Assembly (NCBI GenBank): GCA_963834725.1
Contig: CAWICN010000001.1
Span: forward strand, 3,410,001 to 3,474,000
Direction: 5' to 3'
Source: PALSA-693 sp963834725
GTDB taxonomy: Bacteria; Actinomycetota; Acidimicrobiia; Acidimicrobiales; Palsa-688
Length of the DNA: 64,000 bases
The notes beneath the pieces are model-generated. The model saw only the letters and a list, made by a program, of their open reading frames with translations, was not told the origin of the DNA and ran no database searches. Below, one piece after another: positions 61,102 through 64,000 of this stretch (position 1 is its first letter; each line of letters opens with the position of its first letter). The position numbers and the translations under genes are program-made.

Positions 61102-61208
61102 GCCGCATGCTCAGAGATCCTGGCCCGTCGTCAGGGCGCTCAGCTGGCGCGGATCAGGGACACACGGAGCGCGATTATGGGAAGACCCGTCTGCTGAGAC
61201 ACCCCCCC

Positions 61209-61229
61209 GTTTGGCGGGGTCCGCCAAAC
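61209..61229. other. Perfect 9-bp hairpin upstream of the DUF2786 gene
   Basis: GTTTGGCGG / CCGCCAAAC with a 3-base loop, flanked by CCCCCCC. It lies 47 bases before the DUF2786 start, so it could be a leader hairpin, a repressor site or the remains of a mobile-element end. Confidence 0.55.
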
Positions 61230-61275
61230 CGTCCCAGGTGTGGGCAACCATTGGGGATCGGAGAACGGAGGATCT

Positions 61276-62619
61276 ATGGGAAAGTCGAACCGGGAGCGGC
61301 GGGCGGCCAAGAGACGCAAGCCAGATCGGCGGTTCTCGCGGCACCGATCGACCTGCAGCACCAAGTTTGGCCGTACAGGCCGGATGGACTTTCGTGGGTT
61401 GGTAGTGGCGACCGCCAGCGCCGCGGGCGGCCGGAGTGAGCTACCGGAGGACGTGTTGGAAGTCATACACGCGGCGGCAATCGAGAGGGGACCCAGCAGC
61501 ACCGGCATGGTCGTCGACGAGCTCCTCTGCGACTGTCTTGAGAGCGTCTTTGAGGGAGGGTGGCAGCCCGCCGAGGTCGTGCGGGCTGTCCGCCGGGCGC
61601 GAGGCGGCGATCACGCCGATCTGACTGGCACGACAGTCGCCGCCTTTCACAGCACCCTCCACAAGTCGCCGCCAAGAGCGTGGGCCGACCAGCTGACCGA
61701 ACTGGACGCTGCCGAACCGTGGTGGGGCCGCGGCCGTGACTGGCTGGGGCCCTGGTCGCTTCGTCGCGGCATCTCCTGGGTCGAGGCGTTGAAGACGGTC
61801 GTAGAGACGCTGGGAGTACTCATGACACTCCCGGCTACCGAGTGCCTTCTCCCGCCCCCGTCGAAATGGGGCGTATCCGCTGACAATTCGCGGCGCTCGG
61901 CCTCTCCCGTCGAGGACGCCATCCTCATTAAAGTCAGAGCTCTGTTGGCCAAGGCCGAGTCGACCAGCTTCGAGCACGAGGCTGATGCGCTTACGGCCAA
62001 GGCCCAGGAGCTTATGGCCCGTCACGCCATCGACGAGGCAGTCGCCGAGAGCGCCGGGGCCAAGAAGCGGGAGACGCCGTCGGCCCGGCGGGTAGCAGTA
62101 GACGACCCGTACGCCAACCCGAAATCGAGGCTGCTCTCCATTATTGCCTCGGCCAACAACGTGCGCGCTGTCTGGGACGACCATCACGCCCTCATGACAC
62201 TGGTCGGATTCGAGCCAGATCTTAACACGGTCGACATGCTGTTCACTTCTCTACTTATGCAAGCATCAAGATCTATGCTGGCGAAAGGACGGATACGCGA
62301 TTCTCGGGGCCACTCGCGGACGCGGTCGTTCCGGCAGAGCTTCCTCATAGCCTTCGGCCAACGGATCCACGAGCGGCTAGAAATGGCGGCGCGCCTGGCA
62401 CGTGAGACCGCCGAGCGGGACCTGGGCCGCAGCCTTCTGCCCGTCCTCGCCGGCCGCACGGAGGAGGTGGACGACTTCACCGCCCGGCTATTCCCCCATC
62501 TGACCAAGGCAAAGACCTCATCGGTCACAAACCCTGATGGCTGGCTGGCCGGCCGGGCGGCCGCGGAGATGGCCGATCTCGGACCAATCCAGCCGCGTTT
62601 GGAGGGCACGACTGGGTAA
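61276..62619 (+). CDS. DUF2786 domain protein
   Basis: The 447-residue protein starts with a basic stretch (GKSNRERRAAKRRKPDRRFS). Residues about 215-260 form the DUF2786 motif KVRALLAKAESTSFEHEADA and LTAKAQELMARHAIDEAV, and the C-terminal part (RSFRQSFLIAFGQRIHERLE) matches the region usually found after it. DUF2786 proteins occur in actinobacteria and phages and have no proven function; a nucleic-acid role is suspected from their basic character. ATG at 61276 has CGGAGG five bases before. Full length, no membrane segment. Confidence 0.85.
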   Translation: MGKSNRERRAAKRRKPDRRFSRHRSTCSTKFGRTGRMDFRGLVVATASAAGGRSELPEDVLEVIHAAAIERGPSSTGMVVDELLCDCLESVFEGGWQPAEVVRAVRRARGGDHADLTGTTVAAFHSTLHKSPPRAWADQLTELDAAEPWWGRGRDWLGPWSLRRGISWVEALKTVVETLGVLMTLPATECLLPPPSKWGVSADNSRRSASPVEDAILIKVRALLAKAESTSFEHEADALTAKAQELMARHAIDEAVAESAGAKKRETPSARRVAVDDPYANPKSRLLSIIASANNVRAVWDDHHALMTLVGFEPDLNTVDMLFTSLLMQASRSMLAKGRIRDSRGHSRTRSFRQSFLIAFGQRIHERLEMAARLARETAERDLGRSLLPVLAGRTEEVDDFTARLFPHLTKAKTSSVTNPDGWLAGRAAAEMADLGPIQPRLEGTTG

Positions 62620-62709
62620 ATTGATGAGTTCCGACTCGGCGTGCGCCGGATCAGAGTTATCCGTCAGCACTCCGCTCCGAGGGAGTTCCAGTCTAAATAT
62701 GGGTACACA

Positions 62710-64000
62710 TCACGAAGGCATCGGGCAGTGAGATGGGTCAGGCTGCATCGGAGGACCGTCGATGGCGCAGTGAAAGCGGCGGGCGGTCCGAAACCGCGGG
62801 AGCCGAGGGGCTAGGCCGATCACCGCAATCGGGGTTCCCAATAGCGCCAGGATCGCAGCGATCACCATGCCGATGCGAAAGGCGTGGGTGACCTGGTGTG
62901 GTCCGGTTGCCCGCGCCAGTCCCGAGACAGCCGGTATGACCGCCACGGTAATGAGGCCGGCTACCCGGGCGACGGCGTAGTTGACGCCCGACGCCACGCT
63001 GACGTGATCGGGGTCGGCAGCCGCCATGACCGTCGCCGTCAGGGGAGGACCGAATGTCACCAGTCCCAAACCGAATACGAATGCCCCCGGCAAGACGTCC
63101 ACAACATACGAGGTGTGCGGGCCCAGGCGAGCCAGAAGCAGCAGGCCGACACCGGTGAACAGAGGGCCTACCGTAAGTTGGGACCGAGGGCCGATCCGCT
63201 GGCTCAGAGCGCCTGACCGTTCTGAGAGTAAGAGCATCAGGACCGTGACCGGCAGCAGGGCTGTACCGGCCTTGAGCGGCGACCAGCCGGAGACGACTTG
63301 AAGCTCGAACGTGACGAGGAAGAACGTCACGCCGATACCGGCATAGAGAAGCGCCGTCTCGAGATTTACCACCGTGAAGGTGCGGTTTCGAAACAGCGCG
63401 GGTGGGACAAGGGGATAGCGGGCCCGTAGCAGATGCCAGACGAAACCGGCGCCAACGATCACACCTACCGAAAGGGTGGCCAACACTGCTGGATCCGTCC
63501 ACCCCCGGACTCCAGCCTCGGTCAGCGCCCAGGTGACGGCAGCCAAGGCGCCACTGATGATCAACCCGCCCCGCCAGTCCAGACGCTCGGACGAGGCGGT
63601 ATCTCGGGATTCAGGAACGGCCGCGTACGCGGCGACCACCGCTACCGCCGCGATCGGCACATTGATCAGGAAGGCCCACCTCCAGCCCGGCCCGCCGACC
63701 AGGGCGCCACCCACGAAGGGCCCGGCCGCCCCGGCGATACCCCCCAACCCGGACCAGGCCCCCACCGCGGCGGCCCGATCCGACTCCCGGTAGCTCGCCT
63801 GGATGATGGCCAGGCTGCCGGGACTGACCAGCGCCCCGCCGACGCCCTCCAGGACACGGGCCACCACCAGCATTACGATGCTCTGGGACACGCCGCAGAG
63901 CAGCGACGCCCCGGCGAACCAGACAATGCCCATCACCATAATCTTTCGGCGGCCGAAGCGATCCCCCAGTGCTCCCCCCAGCAGGATGAACGACGACAAC
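62710..64000 (-). CDS. MFS drug/proton exporter, DHA2 (EmrB/QacA)-type, 5' end outside window
   Basis: The frame is open to the window edge; about 430 residues are visible. The motif GGALGDRFGRRKIMV is MFS motif A between helices 2 and 3, so the first two helices are missing. Motif C is visible as GLGGIAGAAGPFVGGALVGG (drug:H+ antiporter-type), and about twelve further hydrophobic segments follow, consistent with the 14-helix DHA2 group. Substrate cannot be told. The C-terminal 30 residues are soluble. No regulator is seen within the window. Confidence 0.92.
   Translation of the reverse strand, partial: LSSFILLGGALGDRFGRRKIMVMGIVWFAGASLLCGVSQSIVMLVVARVLEGVGGALVSPGSLAIIQASYRESDRAAAVGAWSGLGGIAGAAGPFVGGALVGGPGWRWAFLINVPIAAVAVVAAYAAVPESRDTASSERLDWRGGLIISGALAAVTWALTEAGVRGWTDPAVLATLSVGVIVGAGFVWHLLRARYPLVPPALFRNRTFTVVNLETALLYAGIGVTFFLVTFELQVVSGWSPLKAGTALLPVTVLMLLLSERSGALSQRIGPRSQLTVGPLFTGVGLLLLARLGPHTSYVVDVLPGAFVFGLGLVTFGPPLTATVMAAADPDHVSVASGVNYAVARVAGLITVAVIPAVSGLARATGPHQVTHAFRIGMVIAAILALLGTPIAVIGLAPRLPRFRTARRFHCAIDGPPMQPDPSHCPMPS

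Larger units (their letters stand above)
60820..61275. other. Gap holding a MazF relic and a hairpin
   Basis: This 456-base gap contains the MazF fragment at 60889-61101 and the hairpin at 61209-61229, listed separately. The other bases, including the divergent start region of the nitroreductase fusion and the AGGAG-type site of the DUF2786 gene at 61266-61271, show no further genes. Confidence 0.5.

Noticed and set aside
1..64000. tRNA, rRNA and riboswitch genes
   Set aside because: I looked for T-arm-like GGTTCGA(A/N)TCC sequences and rRNA-like conserved blocks and found none convincing; a covariance-model search would be needed to exclude small RNAs.

Overview
The window is high-GC DNA with short intergenic gaps, many GTG/TTG starts and AGGAGG-type ribosome sites. 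The gene content (two wax ester synthase/diacylglycerol acyltransferases, a class III-type PHA synthase, several flavin monooxygenases, a CaiB-type CoA-transferase, a full Liv ABC operon) suggests a soil or aquatic actinobacterium, possibly of the Acidimicrobiia or a mycobacterium-like lineage. That placement is inference; there is no rRNA or tRNA gene here to test it.

Layout. 1-6.1 kb: a 5'-truncated SDR, an RRM protein, a 4-hydroxyacetophenone-monooxygenase-like Baeyer-Villiger enzyme, a ParB-like protein, a histidine phosphatase, a fragment of a LuxR-type ATPase, and an overlapping PAS / metallo-beta-lactamase pair. 6.3-20.7 kb: a storage-lipid region with alpha/beta hydrolases, two WS/DGATs, PhaC with a short PhaE-like partner, a phasin with a histone H1-like tail, a GYD-PlsC acyltransferase fusion, a GYD protein, an alcohol dehydrogenase and an acyl-CoA synthetase. 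Three unrelated tandem-repeat arrays sit at the 3' ends of genes in this region.

22.5-33.3 kb: the most striking part. A divergent GT2 gene and a 22-bp perfect palindrome precede eight overlapping genes: carbamoyltransferase, GT2-GmhB fusion, GT9, GT, GT4, HldE, GT9 and GmhA. Together they encode GmhA, HldE and GmhB, the three activities that make ADP-D-glycero-D-manno-heptose, plus two heptosyltransferase-family enzymes and a sugar carbamoyltransferase. No HldD epimerase and no lipid A gene is present. I infer a carbamoylated, heptose-containing surface glycan or glycolipid in a bacterium not expected to make LPS.

33.3-42.4 kb: DHFR-like reductase, dodecin, ferritin-like protein, then a leftward catabolic group (an unusual BVMO-esterase fusion, a SnoaL-like protein, a PrpF-family isomerase, a TcuA-like flavoprotein) divergent from a CoA-transferase. 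42.6-49.4 kb is a scarred stretch: a decayed SagB-type dehydrogenase, a possible transposase remnant, a secreted GH99-like protein, a toxin-antitoxin-like pair beside short repeats, a phytoene-desaturase-like oxidoreductase and a few orphan frames.

49.7-64 kb: an AarF/UbiB-family kinase-like protein, a membrane protein, a lipoprotein, the complete livKHMGF branched-chain amino acid ABC operon, an RHH-MazF toxin-antitoxin pair, a nitroreductase-SRPBCC fusion, a second decayed MazF, a DUF2786 protein and a 5'-truncated DHA2-type MFS exporter. I saw no CRISPR array, tRNA, rRNA or intact insertion sequence.
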